A stretch of DNA of 64,000 nucleotides, from the NCBI GenBank assembly GCA_021234155.1, contig JAJEKV010000006.1, positions 11,247,317 to 11,311,316 on the forward strand. The letters are read 5' to 3'. Numbering within the stretch: position 1 is the first letter of the stretch; every line of letters begins with the position of its first letter. The position numbers were made by a program, and so were the translations under genes. The DNA is from Isoetes taiwanensis (taxonomy: Eukaryota; Streptophyta; Lycopodiopsida; Isoetales; Isoetaceae). A model generated the notes under the pieces. The model was given only the letters and a program-made list of their open reading frames with translations. It ran no database searches and was not told where the DNA came from. Shown one piece after another: positions 20,597-31,115 of this stretch.

Positions 20597-20836
20597 TGTT
20601 GTAAAGGCTATAACAAACAGACGTAACAAAAATAGTCCGTGACGTTATCTGCCTATTAGTGTTCCAGAACCCTAAAGTTCAGCAGCCAAATTTGGCATGC
20701 CTTTAGGATAAGAGGACACCTCAAGATATCTCGGTTGCCGCTTTGCCGCCTCCTTGGTTCTGGGATGGCCCTTATTTCTTTATGCTTTGTTATTTCTGTC
20801 GTCACTACTTTTCAATATCAAGCTCTCTTATTTTCA
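20597..20836 (+). repeat. Putative 5' LTR of the copia element
   Basis: Ends TTTTCA directly before the primer binding site. The start at TGTTGTAAAGG (20597) is chosen because it gives a TG...CA unit of about 240 bp; the 3' LTR is missing, so it cannot be verified by comparison. Confidence 0.4.
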
Positions 20837-20848
20837 TGGTATCAGAGC
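20837..20848 (+). other. Primer binding site (initiator Met tRNA)
   Basis: TGGTATCAGAGC, the sequence complementary to the 3' end of plant initiator tRNA-Met used by most plant copia elements, immediately after the putative 5' LTR and 56 bp before gag. Confidence 0.85.
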
Positions 20849-20903
20849 GGCCACGATCCAGGGCCCGAGGAAGTTGAAAGGCAGGCTAAGCTGAGCTCTA
20901 ATC

Positions 20904-21746
20904 ATGAGGATTGAGCCACTAAATCACACCAATTCCTATAACTGGTTTCTTAAGGTGCAGACGAAGCTCTGTGAAAAGGGATTATGGGGGATTATATCAG
21001 GAGATGAGCCCAGACCTCCTATGCGTGCAAAAGGCACAACCACGGTGCCAACGACAGCCCAAGTGGTTAAGGGAGAAGCTGCAGCTGAAGGTTCTGTAAA
21101 GACAGAAGCTGAAAGGCAAGCTTTAGCCAAGTGGTTGCAGAAAGACTGGACAGCTAAGAGTAGAATCCTCAAGTATCTTGATGATACTCTTATGCCACAG
21201 GTTGCAGAAGCTGCATCTACAAGAGAAGCATGGGAACAACTCAAGAAATCATACAGTAAAGGGCATTTTTCTGTCCAAGCAAATCTGTATAGTGTAGTTT
21301 GTGACTCCATGGAAGAGTACATGGGTATCATATGCCAAGCAACCAAGCAGTTACAGGGCATGAAGAAAGCTCTTGATGAAGATGTTATTATAGGAGCATT
21401 GCTGCTAGGTCTTCCCCCAACCTACAATAATGTGGAAAACATTATTGGCTCAGCTAAAAAGGTTGAATTAGAGTGGGCATGTCAACAACTCATTCTTGAA
21501 GAAAGAAATCAGGGAGGCAACAAGAAATCTGGGCACAAGGAAAACCAGGCATTTATGGGGAATCGTGAGGATTCTCGAAAATGCTTTAATTGCAACAAAG
21601 TTGGGCATATAGGAAGGAATTGTCCTGGCCAGATAGGAGAAAGAGGAAGCATGAACCTAAAGCATCACGAGACAAAGGAAAAGAACACAGCCATGAGAAA
21701 GAAAGGGACTATCCAAGAAGAAAAAGGAAGATCCGAGGGCACATAA
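20904..21746 (+). CDS. Copia gag polyprotein, 280 aa
   Basis: Open frame starting MRIEPLNHTNSYNWFLKVQT, the usual N-terminus of plant copia gag (DUF4219/UBN2 type). It continues with WLQKDWTAKSRILKYLDDTL and the UBN2 region, then a CCHC zinc knuckle CFNCNKVGHIGRNC at about residues 228-241 and a Lys/Arg/Glu-rich tail. Gag forms the virus-like particle and binds the element RNA through the knuckle. The frame is intact to 21746, whereas the downstream pol frames are broken, so the normal continuous gag-pol frame is lost just after the knuckle. Confidence 0.85.
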   Translation: MRIEPLNHTNSYNWFLKVQTKLCEKGLWGIISGDEPRPPMRAKGTTTVPTTAQVVKGEAAAEGSVKTEAERQALAKWLQKDWTAKSRILKYLDDTLMPQVAEAASTREAWEQLKKSYSKGHFSVQANLYSVVCDSMEEYMGIICQATKQLQGMKKALDEDVIIGALLLGLPPTYNNVENIIGSAKKVELEWACQQLILEERNQGGNKKSGHKENQAFMGNREDSRKCFNCNKVGHIGRNCPGQIGERGSMNLKHHETKEKNTAMRKKGTIQEEKGRSEGT

Positions 21747-24244
21747 GGCAAGCAAGAGCAGCTCCTCAGAAGAAGAGAATTCAGAATCATCAGATGATGA
21801 TTCAATTATTTCGGCTGGAAGGGCATTTTTTGCAACAACAGAACCTACAGTTAGCAAACTTGGCAAGTTCACGTCCATATTTCCATATTTGTTTAGTATG
21901 TTGCAAGTCATAGTGACATATGTTGTGTGGAGATGCACAAGTGCCACAGCATCATGTTTTATTGCATGTGACATAGTTCAGGGAGTCTGGTATCTAGACT
22001 CAGGTGCAAGCGACCATATGACCCTGACAAAAGGAGTTGTTTCTGGATTACCAGCCCAATAAGACAGGGAGAAAAGTGAGAATAGGCAAGGTTAAACTGA
22101 ACATTGCAGGAGTTGGGAGTGTAAAGCTCAGTTTGCCACAGGGGTCGTTGCACCTAAAGAATGTCCTTCACGTGTCGGACCTTGAGGCGAACTTGCTTTC
22201 CATATCAAAAATGGATGATGCGGGATTTTATATCAATTTTGGCAATGGCAGATGCATTGTGAAGGACAGGAAGGAGATCATTGCCACAGGGACAAGGGCT
22301 GGCAACATATACCAGCTTAGTTGGACTGCCAACTCTAGCACAACACTGACAGCAGTAGAACTGCAAAAGGCCAAGACATGGCATGAACGATTAAGGCATG
22401 CTAACTACCCTCTCATCAAACAGATGAAGGCACAGGAATTAGTCACTGGTCTGCCAAAGATTTCCAAGCCTCATGCCATTTGTGAAGGGTGTGTATTGGG
22501 TAAGCTCAAACGGAAACCATATAAGAAGGAGAAGACAAAAAGGGCAGCCAAACAGTTGGAACTGTCACACATCGATTTGTGGGGACCAGCCAGTGTAAAA
22601 TCACTTGGAGGATCCAAGTACTTCATGTTGGTGATCGATGACTTTAGTAGGAAGAACTGGGTGTTCTTCCTTAAACACAAATCAGAGGCTTTCGATACTT
22701 TCACCAAATGGAAGAGGGAGGTGGAAAAGCAAATTGAACAGGCGGTCAAAACCATAAGAACTGATCAGGGCAGGGAATTTCTCAATACCAAGTTCAGAAA
22801 TTTCCTACAAGATGCTGGAATCCACCACCAAAAGTCAGTAGTTTCTTCTTGGTATCAGAGCATCAACAAAACGGTGTGGTTGAAAGAAAAAACTGCACCA
22901 TATTGGAATGTGCTCGTGCAATGATCCATGGAAGAGGAATTGATCCAATTTTTTAAGCTGAAGCGGTACACACAGCATGCTACCTGCTAAATCGCATACC
23001 CACTAAAGCCAATCCAAATGTGGGTCCCAAAGAAATGTGGTCAGGCCACAAACCGGATGTGCATGAACTGAAAATCTTCGGCTGCAGGGCGTATGCACAC
23101 TTGAGCCAGCAAGAACGTCCTCGAGGTAAACTCTCTATGAGGGCAGTAGAATGCATGTTTGTCGGCTATAACGAGCACACAAAAAGATATCGTTTGTATG
23201 TTCCACTCACGAAGAAAATCATTGTGAGACGAAGTGTTGAGTTTGATGAACACACGTTCTTCTTTGGGAAAAGGGAGAAATCAAGCAGGCTTGAATGGTA
23301 TGAGGTAAATGCAGATGATGAAGCTAAGGAAGGTGCAGACCAATAGCATGATGTCCCACTAGAAGAAGCTGCTGCTAATGACATGGAAGATATCCCTTCT
23401 GAACCAGAGGAGACTGACCTTGAAGACAATGAGGAGCTCTCTGCTATGCCATTGAGGAGGTCCACAAGGAAGGCAGATCACAGATCGAATGCAAGCTTAT
23501 ATCGAATCTCGATCAGGTAAAACTGCCTCTTACATTGCCTTTCATAGTAATGCACCAGTAGATGAGCCTGCCCACTTTCAAGAGGCAATGGCCAGCATGC
23601 ATCATAAAGAATGGCACAATGCCATGACTGAAGAATATCAGTCCTTATTGGACAATGATACTTGGGACTTGTGCCATCTTCCTGCCAATAGAAAGGCTGT
23701 CGCTTGCAAATGGGTTTACAAGGTAAAATATGATGAACAAGGGAACATTGATAGATTCAAGGCACACTTGGTAGCCAAAGGATACTCATAAGTGCCAGGC
23801 ATAGACTTTCACGAAACTTTTGCTCCGGTTGCACGCCTCACCCCTGTTAGATTGGTCATCGCCTTAGCTGTAGTCCATGGCCTAGACTTATAACAAATGA
23901 ACGTCAAGACTGCCTTCCTTAATGGCAAACTTAAGGAAGCAGTCTACATGAAGCAAGCAGCAGGGTTTGTTCAAAAGGGACAAGAACAGTTAGTGTACAA
24001 GCTTAAAAGGGCCATTTATGGGCTCAGGCAATCATCATGACAGTGGTACCACACGATTGATCAATTCTTTACTCAAATGGGCTTTTCTCGCAGTTAAGCA
24101 GACTGGAACATATACTTTAAGTTTGATGGATCTAAAATGTTGCTTATAGTTCTTTACGTGGATGATCTGATCCTGGCCAGCAACTGTAAGACATTGATGC
24201 AGGACACCAAAGATGCTCTCAACCAACGCTTTCACATGACAGAC
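21747..24244 (+). pseudogene. Copia pol (protease, integrase, reverse transcriptase), broken
   Basis: The protease motif YLDSGASDHM is at 21991-22020. The integrase begins with the pre-integrase zinc region (WHERLRHANYPLIKQM, CEGC) and has DLWGP and TDQGREF carrying the first two catalytic Asp residues, at about 22578 and 22762. The RT begins near 23590 (EWHNAMTEEYQSLLDN, CKWVYKVKYDEQGN) and has the catalytic YVDD at 24154-24165. There are several in-frame stops (for example after VAKGYS, HGLDL and LRQSS) and frameshifts. It is cut by element B at 24244 after the codons for HMTD. Confidence 0.9.
24241..24244. repeat. Target-site duplication of element B, left copy (AGAC)
   Basis: AGAC directly before the terminal AAGCATGA; repeated at 33655-33658 directly after the right terminus. 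Confidence 0.9.
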
Positions 24245-24298
24245 AAGCATGATTTCATTAATTGGATAAAATAACGCAATTTTGAGAATTTTCAGCAC
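24245..24298. repeat. Left terminal inverted repeat of element B
   Basis: AAGCATGATTTCATTAATTG followed by GATAAAATAACGC. Near-identical in element A (1679-1731, inverted) and similar to the complement of 33609-33654. Confidence 0.85.
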
Positions 24299-24481
24299 AC
24301 CTTATTTGCTCAAGCACGAATACTTTCACCTAGTTCTCGAGCCCAACAAACATGAGGTAATTAACATACACATATACATACAAATTTTGTGTTATACTTG
24401 TACGTGTACATGACACTCGTATAAGCTCAATAATGGCCCTACATTGTACACCAATAATTCACATCAATAATTTTACTTCAC

Positions 24482-24489
24482 TATAAAAA
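24482..24489 (+). promoter_or_regulatory. TATA box of the 80-aa gene (element B)
   Basis: TATAAAAA, 36 bp before the ATG at 24525, inside a leader shared with element A. Because two dispersed copies keep the same box and spacing, it is probably the functional core promoter. Confidence 0.6.
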
Positions 24490-24524
24490 CGGCTTCACGA
24501 GGGGGTAGAGGCCATTCATCTTCC

Positions 24525-24767
24525 ATGGCTTCCTCGATGCCTCGTCCAGAGCACATCCGCTCTTTCAAGTGTTACTTGAGCTACAACGATCTGGGCGAAT
24601 GCGCTAGAAATGGCGTTAAGCTTGATCCATGGCTCTTATCTAAAGCTGATGGACCTGCTAGTGCTTGCTGGAAGCTCACTCGCGTTAAAGTCCATATTTA
24701 CTGGCTTCCTGATCAGGAGATCTATGAGCTGAATGGCATCACGAGCTTTGATGTTGATGACGAGTGA
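24525..24767 (+). CDS. 80-aa protein of unknown function carried by element B
   Basis: Intact 80-codon frame, the same protein as at 1209-1451 with three residue differences (W for R before KL, H for Y, D for Y). It starts MASSMPRPEHIRSFKCYLSY and ends GITSFDVDDE. No known domain, signal or membrane segment. It lies about 230 bp inside the left terminus, with its own TATA box, and is convergent with the transposase gene, whose strand begins about 80 bp downstream. Possible roles include a transposition accessory or regulator; nothing in the sequence decides. Confidence 0.65.
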   Translation: MASSMPRPEHIRSFKCYLSYNDLGECARNGVKLDPWLLSKADGPASACWKLTRVKVHIYWLPDQEIYELNGITSFDVDDE

Positions 24768-24847
24768 ATCTGCACCTGCTAATAATGTAATAATGACATG
24801 GATACCTAATAACTAAGTAAGGATGTAATAGCATTCTGATTAAGGAT

Positions 24848-27633
24848 GTAATATCACGTACCTTAACTGAGTATATTGTAACGATGTGCTATCCCACCTC
24901 CACTTATTCTGCAAGCCCAACGTAATGAGATGCTTCAATGTGCTCATCCACAAACACTCTTTCGGGTTCTTCCAATGCACTTTGCCTGGTGCTGGGCTAG
25001 AAATCCTGAATGACAGCTCTACCGGGCTGCACGTCACCAAGCACTCGCAGCAAGGTGGACCAGTAGTCAATAACTTCATTCTTATATGTGTTGGACCATG
25101 ACTTATCGCCAGCTCTAGAAATAGCTGCCCAGTGCATCATGTACTTGGCAATAGAAGCTCTTAATGCACCTATATCTTTCAAGCTCCCATATGGCTGCAG
25201 GACCTTAGATGACCCTCTCGGAATCATAGGTAAACCTTGGGCATCCTCCTTCCACATTCTCGATTTCCCTTTCAGGGGGAGCCACTCCCTATGCCCCGCC
25301 TCATCTTGTAGAACATTAGTGGCCATCCATCCTTCATGCAAAACTTGAAGAGTAGAGGTTCCAAGTGACCACATAAACGGTCCTTCTTATCAGGGATAAA
25401 ACCTTTCACGAATTCCTTCCAATCAGGAACCTCTATCACAAGGTAAGGTGAAGGAGCCTTTGAACTACACTGCCTGAAGAGTTGCATAAGCTCCGGAATA
25501 GTCAATGCATCTGATCTTCTCATTAGAGTAGAGTAGTTTCCAAATAGGGCATCTATGTCATCGTGGGTGTGTCCAACCATCATGAATCCCAGCTGCACTT
25601 GATCAAAGACACCTAACCAAACCAAGTATGACAAGTAAGAGAAAAGATATCTATTCTTATTCTGACCTGAGCAATTATCTAGCTGCAAGTAAAGCCTCCT
25701 AGGCAACTTGTTTGCTACCATGGGGCCTTTGATAGGAGGCATAAAATCATTTCTACTGCCATTCATCATTTTTGTCCTAAGGTTATCTGTGTTTAAAATT
25801 CTTTGCACACCGGTTTGCTTTCAGGACGATCTGTATCTCTCAAATGGCCCCAATTATCCTCAGATTTATTCTCCAGTGTCTTCAAGGTATGATTCAAGGA
25901 TCCCACATGAAAATTAGAATCATCAGGCCAGAGGTCCAGTGAGAAGTGGCCCAAGGCACCTATACCATGGCCGTGCATGAAAGCACCTGTAACACTGACC
26001 TTCAGTCGTTCACCCCTCCATACAGACTTTGCTAGCTTCTCTAGGCGAGGGACCATGGTCTTATTCTGATCCATCTTATCATGTATAATGGTTAAAGCGT
26101 GCTTTCGGGGAGATCTATGCGACAAAGCTCTCGGGACCGATAAAGGCTCTCGCATGAAATCTGGGCGTCATATGCGATTTTTTCTCTATTGCAAGTACCC
26201 TTCTTTCGTTTGGATCTCTGGTCTTATCAAGCTTTTCCTTTATGACAATACAGGTGTTACACTTGGAAAATGCTATCCTCTTAGCTATTGCTACCTCTGA
26301 ATGATTCTCTTTCCAAGCAGACAGAAATGACGAAGGAGAAATATGCTTGCCTGTCATCTCTGTAACGGTAATATCTACTTCTTGGTGTATATCCTTCTTA
26401 GTCAAGACTGAAGGAAGCCTCTTAACATTTTGTCTGCTACCCTCGCTCGTAATTTTCGAGCGGTGTGGCATCGTCTCTGCGTTTTCATCTATGAACATGG
26501 ATATAATAAAGCATTGCCGACCAAAGTATGAGATCTTGGCTTCTTAGACCCAGTATTTCCGTGCTCAGCAATTCTGTGGCCGTCATTGAAGAGCTTCTTC
26601 CACTTGTAAAAAGTGGAAATGGGAATGCCATAGGCTTTATGCCATGCTTTCACGCACACCTGTTTGTTATTCAACATCAGTTTGCGGACTACACCATTTT
26701 CAGAGCAAAGATCTAGCATGTTATATGCAAAAGTTGTGTGCTCAGGGACTTCATGTTCAAAGAAAAGGTTCTCATGCAAGCTATCTCACGGGATGTAAAA
26801 TTTGCCTGGCATCGTTTCATGCAAAGACGGTGATGACTGAAGTCTAGAATAGCCTCAGCACTAGTTTTCTTTCACATTTAGTGCGTGTTGGGCGTGTTCG
26901 GGTCTCCGATTGACCATCTTTGTAAGGTCTCTTTTTGGTGATGCCAATTTCGGGTCTAATGGAGTAAGGTTCATTCTCCACATCCTTCTCCTTCACCGCA
27001 ACCACAAGAGTAGAAACTGGAATGTTATCAACGAGCACGAGGGCTATGGGCCATCTCACAAGGTCATGCAGTTGGGGCATTTTACGCACACGGGCCTGGC
27101 GGTAAGATAGAGATCTTTTCGGGCATTGGAAAAATGCTCATGATAGTAGCGACTATCGAGCCTTCCCCTAACTTCACGTCGGACCACGACATGGTTTGGA
27201 TCGGCAAAACGATAACACCATAGGCATAAGCCATGTGGCAAAGCATTCATGCATGAGTGCACGCCTTCTCAACTAACTCATCTCTAGAAAGCCCTTGCAC
27301 ATGATTCGTCTCATTACTGGCTAACCCCTCATTCCCCTCGTCCTGCCAGTCTATGCGTTTTATCTGACCTGGTGGGGTGCAAGCTTCCTCCTGTCTATCA
27401 AGTTGAGCAGCAATGTCCTTCTTGTACCACAACACAAAAGTCCCCACAGCTTCACCCATTTTTTCTATTTCCATTTCGGGAATTGGTAGCGATGAATTGT
27501 CCATCCGGAACATTCACAATTGAAACAACAACCATACCCTCGGGACGATCGAATTGTGATGGCGCCGAAATTGTGGACTCTTCCTTCGCCACCTTTTTCC
27601 CCCCCAGATAATCTGGTGAATTACATCAGCCAT
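24848..27633 (-). pseudogene. DUF7869-like transposase gene of element B, interrupted
   Basis: Reads from the ATG at 27633 (MADVIHQIIWGGK). Successive frames give an N-terminal region, a Cys pair CVKCPNC (about 27085), a segment with VCVKAWHKAYGIPISTFYKW (about 26640), FSKCNTC (about 26265), IHDKMDQNKT (about 26080), LQLDNCSGQNKNRYLF (about 25680), GHTHDDIDALFG (about 25574) and a PLLFKFCMKDGWPLMFYK block (about 25335). Conserved D, DNC and GHTHDDID blocks like these occur in DUF7869-type proteins and suggest an RNase-H-like (DDE/DDD) nuclease core; this is family knowledge plus inference. Frame changes between blocks may be introns or decay. The C-terminal W-rich tail seen in element A (1-453) is not intact here. 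Confidence 0.6.
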
Positions 27634-29020
27634 CCTGCAAACAAGAGGTCGTGAATAGCGCGGCCGCGATCCTCGTAAGCAAAAAGCACTGTGATCATAA
27701 ACCACTACAAAAAATAGCAACTGAAAAATAAAAAATGGTCAGGACTTTCGCCACCGCGATCTTATCGAGCATGGGTAAGAACGCAGCGGTCGGCGCTTTT
27801 GCAAGCATTCACACTAGTTTGTTTTCGATAAGAACTCGTGCAAATCACATTTCGAGGCTAGCTAGTGGTTTCAACTCAAAGTTATCGATAGCTGGGAGTT
27901 CTTTGGTCAATAGCAAGTGTAGATGGTTGAAGGTATCGCGACCGCGATCTCGTAGAGCATCAAAGTTAAACGATTGACTTACAGAATAAAGCATTACTCA
28001 TACCTCACAGAATACGGTGGCGTCAACGTCAACTTGTAGCCGAGGACCCGTCAGAAGCTGCAGTGTCATAAAAACAGTGTTTTGTTTCATCCACATGGAG
28101 AAAGAAAGCATATACTTGAAACACGTTTACATTGTATAATAAACACACCAGAGTGCACAGGTTTGCTTAGAACATCTATTTTTGCATAGTTGCAACAAAG
28201 TATCAGGAGGTATCTTATCAATCCATGCAATACATAGTGAAGTTAGTGCAGAGACTCGGAGGTTGTAGTTATAATTGAAATTCAGTGCAACATAAACGTT
28301 GAGTTCACTTCAGTGAGGGATATGCATCAGAATAGGCCTTTTACCTTGCCCGAAACCCTGAATTCGATGCAGTTGAAGAATTCCGAATGTGTAGTGGCGG
28401 ATTGCAAGCGGATTATCAGCGCCCTCGTCAGTGCCTTCAATGGATGCGAATTCGCGGCAAATCCTTGCCGAACTTGGCCCGGCTTAATTTTAGACTCGGC
28501 GCCTCGAAGATCTTGCAAAACAATGAAATTTGAATTGGCTTTTCCCGCTTTCTCGAATTGGTTTGTTCTCGAATTCAAATTTTACAGTCACTGTCCGTTC
28601 GTAAACCGGTTTTTTGTGGGGCATTTATGGCTGCATACTGTGTCAGGTCCGAAATTACGGCCCAAAATTGAACGCGGACGTCCAAGTTGATAAAGACCTT
28701 TTGTACGGATTACTTGCCTTTTTGGACGGGTATATTCGCACGACCGCATTTATGTCAGGGAATAAATACGGCCGGCCGGCCGGTAATTATTACTTCCGGC
28801 GTACGACGCCATTATGGCTGGCACGTTTTTTCACGCGCCATTATGATGGGCGGGCAATTAATTTCCGCGGCCGCGTTCTATAAATTGAAACTCAGAACAT
28901 TTAAAAACAAATTTCAACTCCGCGATTTCTTTCAGCGCCTAGCGCCTTCGCCCTCCGAGCGCCTTCTCGAGCCTCTCCAAAAGGACTCGAATTTCGTACT
29001 CAGCCAGCGCCCGCGATCCC
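27634..29020. other. Divergent inter-gene region of element B with palindromes and a promoter
   Basis: No supported gene. It separates the divergent transposase and ParB/methyltransferase-like genes. It holds copies of the GC-rich palindrome (about 27657-27670, 27747-27760, 27935-27948). A GC-rich section from 28440 to 28900 includes a GGCCGGCCGGCC run (28770s). A TATA-like TATAAATT lies near 28878, about 140 bp before the ATG at 29021. The short frames in this region are not convincing. Confidence 0.5.
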
Positions 29021-29048
29021 ATGGCACCTAAGGACTCCCTCAGAGAAG

Positions 29049-29496
29049 GTATTTTCTAACATTTCAGCTCAGCAACATCGCGGCCGCGATCTTGCCTACT
29101 AGAACTTCTATTGTTTTCATAAGTATAGCTGCTCAGCAAGATCGCGGCCGCGGTCTTGCTTGCTAGGTTTTGTAATTTCTTGATAGCGGTCTTCATAAGT
29201 GTAGCTGCTCAACAAGATCGCGGCCGCGGTCTTGCTGAGCATAGATTTTCTTTCTTGCGATGTTCATGAGTACTAGTGTAGTATGTCATTAGGATCGCGA
29301 CCGCGATGTTCATGAGCAGTGAAATTGTTTTCTTGCCGTGCTTAAGTGCTACACAACATCGCGGCCGCGATAGTGTGGAGTGCTATTTTAGCTGCTTGGC
29401 AGGATCGCGGTCGCGTTTCTCTACAGTAGTTTATACCTTTTCGTTGCACCACATTATGCAGCCTACCAGGCACTCACCACAGGCTTTTGTTTACAG
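29049..29496 (+). other. First intron of the ParB/methyltransferase-like gene, with six palindromes
   Basis: Donor GAAG|GTATTT and acceptor TTTACAG|CACTTG; removal joins exons 1 and 2 in frame. It contains six copies of the GC-rich palindrome at 29077, 29141, 29217, 29294, 29358 and 29404, spaced 46-77 bp apart, several flanked by CAGCAAG on the left and CTTGCTGAG on the right. Confidence 0.6.
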
Positions 29497-31046
29497 CACT
29501 TGCTCTCTTCCGAGGACCGGATGTCGAGCCCGTCCGTATTATAACCCCTTCCAATGAAAGGAAATGGTGTATTGAGATTGCACAGGCTATACCGCACATT
29601 AAGGGTGATCGCAGAAAGGACCTGTGCTTGTTTCTGCGGACTGGAAAAAAACCTGAGGACGTTGAACAAGTTGGCATAGTGGTGGCAATGTGGGAAGGCA
29701 CGAAGAACAATGTGCAAGATGCTATCATATGCAGCATTGAGGACACACAAGCATTGCAGTTCCTGGAGTACATTTTGAAATGGCGCAATTATGACCCGTC
29801 TCTGATGACAGCCAGCAAAATGAACAAGCCAGCCACAGGGAAAAACGTCCCCACGTCAGCTAAGGGTTATGGCTGGTTGTTGCCATCCTATGAATCTCTC
29901 TCTTTGTCAGGAATAAAGGGAAACAGAGACATATTGCTCGGGTTCTCGGCATGCAGAAATGGTTTGTCTACAGACAAGAAGCCTCCGAGCTGTGCCTTGA
30001 AAGCAGTTCGGGACGAGAAGATGCCCTCCGTGATGGACACCAATTGTCTAAGAGCCGTGGCCAAGAAAAAGAGTGTGAAGCCTATTGCTACTTTGGGAGA
30101 GACATCAGCACCAAAAGAGGTTGTTCAAGAACCACAATCCACGATAAACCCCTCCGGTATTGTTAACCCTACTCTTCCTCTTGCTATGAAGGCCCCAGAT
30201 AGCACTACATCTGGTGGATTTATTCCAAAAAAACTCCCTCCTTTCAGAATTAGCCTTAGGAATCTGACACCTACTGAAGATAGCCCGCAGCCCAGCAGTT
30301 CTCAAACCCCCCCCTCAGTTACGGATGCCTCCTCTAGACTAGCATTGACATGGCCCCACGCACCTGCCATTCCAGTCGAGTTGAAGTTCAATCCCGAAGA
30401 GGAACGCAAGATGGCAGAGCAAACCACCCAGAAGCTTGAACAGTTCAAAAGGTTCTACCCCTTAGGGGTTAATTGGTTTACAAAGATTTCTATTTTTGAT
30501 TGTGAACCTGCACCAGCAAACTTGACACGGGAGAATGCGATCAAATGACCATGTTCAAACTCGGTTAAAAGCTTCAAGACATACAGAAGTGAGAGGTCCA
30601 CACACCCGACGCGTCGTTCCGTTTGACCCTATTACTAAGTAACTAATTCTTTATCTTTTGGACACTCGTTATGTAGATTTGTACTGACGGTTGTCTATCT
30701 TTCAGGAGGAGGATGACATGGAGCAATCCAGAAGATTTGAAGGGCAAGAAATTTTATATTATTTCTGGCAACCACAGTATTTGCGCTGCACAACTTCTTT
30801 GTTCGGTCGTCGGCGAGTTGGAGCAGCAACGAGAATTTGCCAAAGTATATGCTAGAAAAAGATCGAGGGTGCTCAACGGAAATCTTACAGACAAGGAATA
30901 TATAGAGTTGATGCAACGAAGTAATTGCAAACACCGTGTACAGAGAGCCACTGATTGAAAAACTGCAACAACTTCGTCATCAGCACAAGGCTTATGGCTG
31001 CCCTCCACAAGGACCTATAGGGACAGCTAAAACTTCAGCTTGGAAG

Positions 31047-31115
31047 GTATTTATTTGTTTTCTACTCGCCAACTTCGCGGCCGCGATCTTGATGACCTTG
31101 AAATTGCTTCTGCAG
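31047..31115 (+). other. 69-bp intron containing one palindrome copy
   Basis: GGAAG|GTATTTATTT ... CTTCTGCAG|GATTTCC. The length is divisible by three, so the frame reads through, but the translation of the insert (LLANFAAAIL) breaks the charged surroundings. It contains TTCGCGGCCGCGAT at 31074-31087, as does intron 1. Confidence 0.6.

Larger units (their letters stand above)
20597..24244 (+). mobile_element. Ty1/copia retrotransposon, 5' part, decayed and split by element B
   Basis: Order: putative 5' LTR (about 20597-20836), primer binding site (20837-20848), gag (20904-21746), protease, integrase and reverse transcriptase to 24244. The remaining RT sequence resumes after element B at 33655-33658 and continues to about 33853, after which unrelated host sequence begins. 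RNase H and the 3' LTR are missing. Several in-frame stops and frameshifts show that it was already decaying. Confidence 0.9.

Noticed and set aside
28313-28883. Several frames of 80-125 codons in the GC-rich zone of element B
   Set aside because: They overlap each other on both strands in a non-coding, promoter-like region with few stops because of GC content.
27657-29417. GCGGCCGC palindromes as cloning-vector or linker artefacts
   Set aside because: The copies differ in sequence, lie in extended imperfect inverted repeats, and occur in introns and spacers throughout the element.
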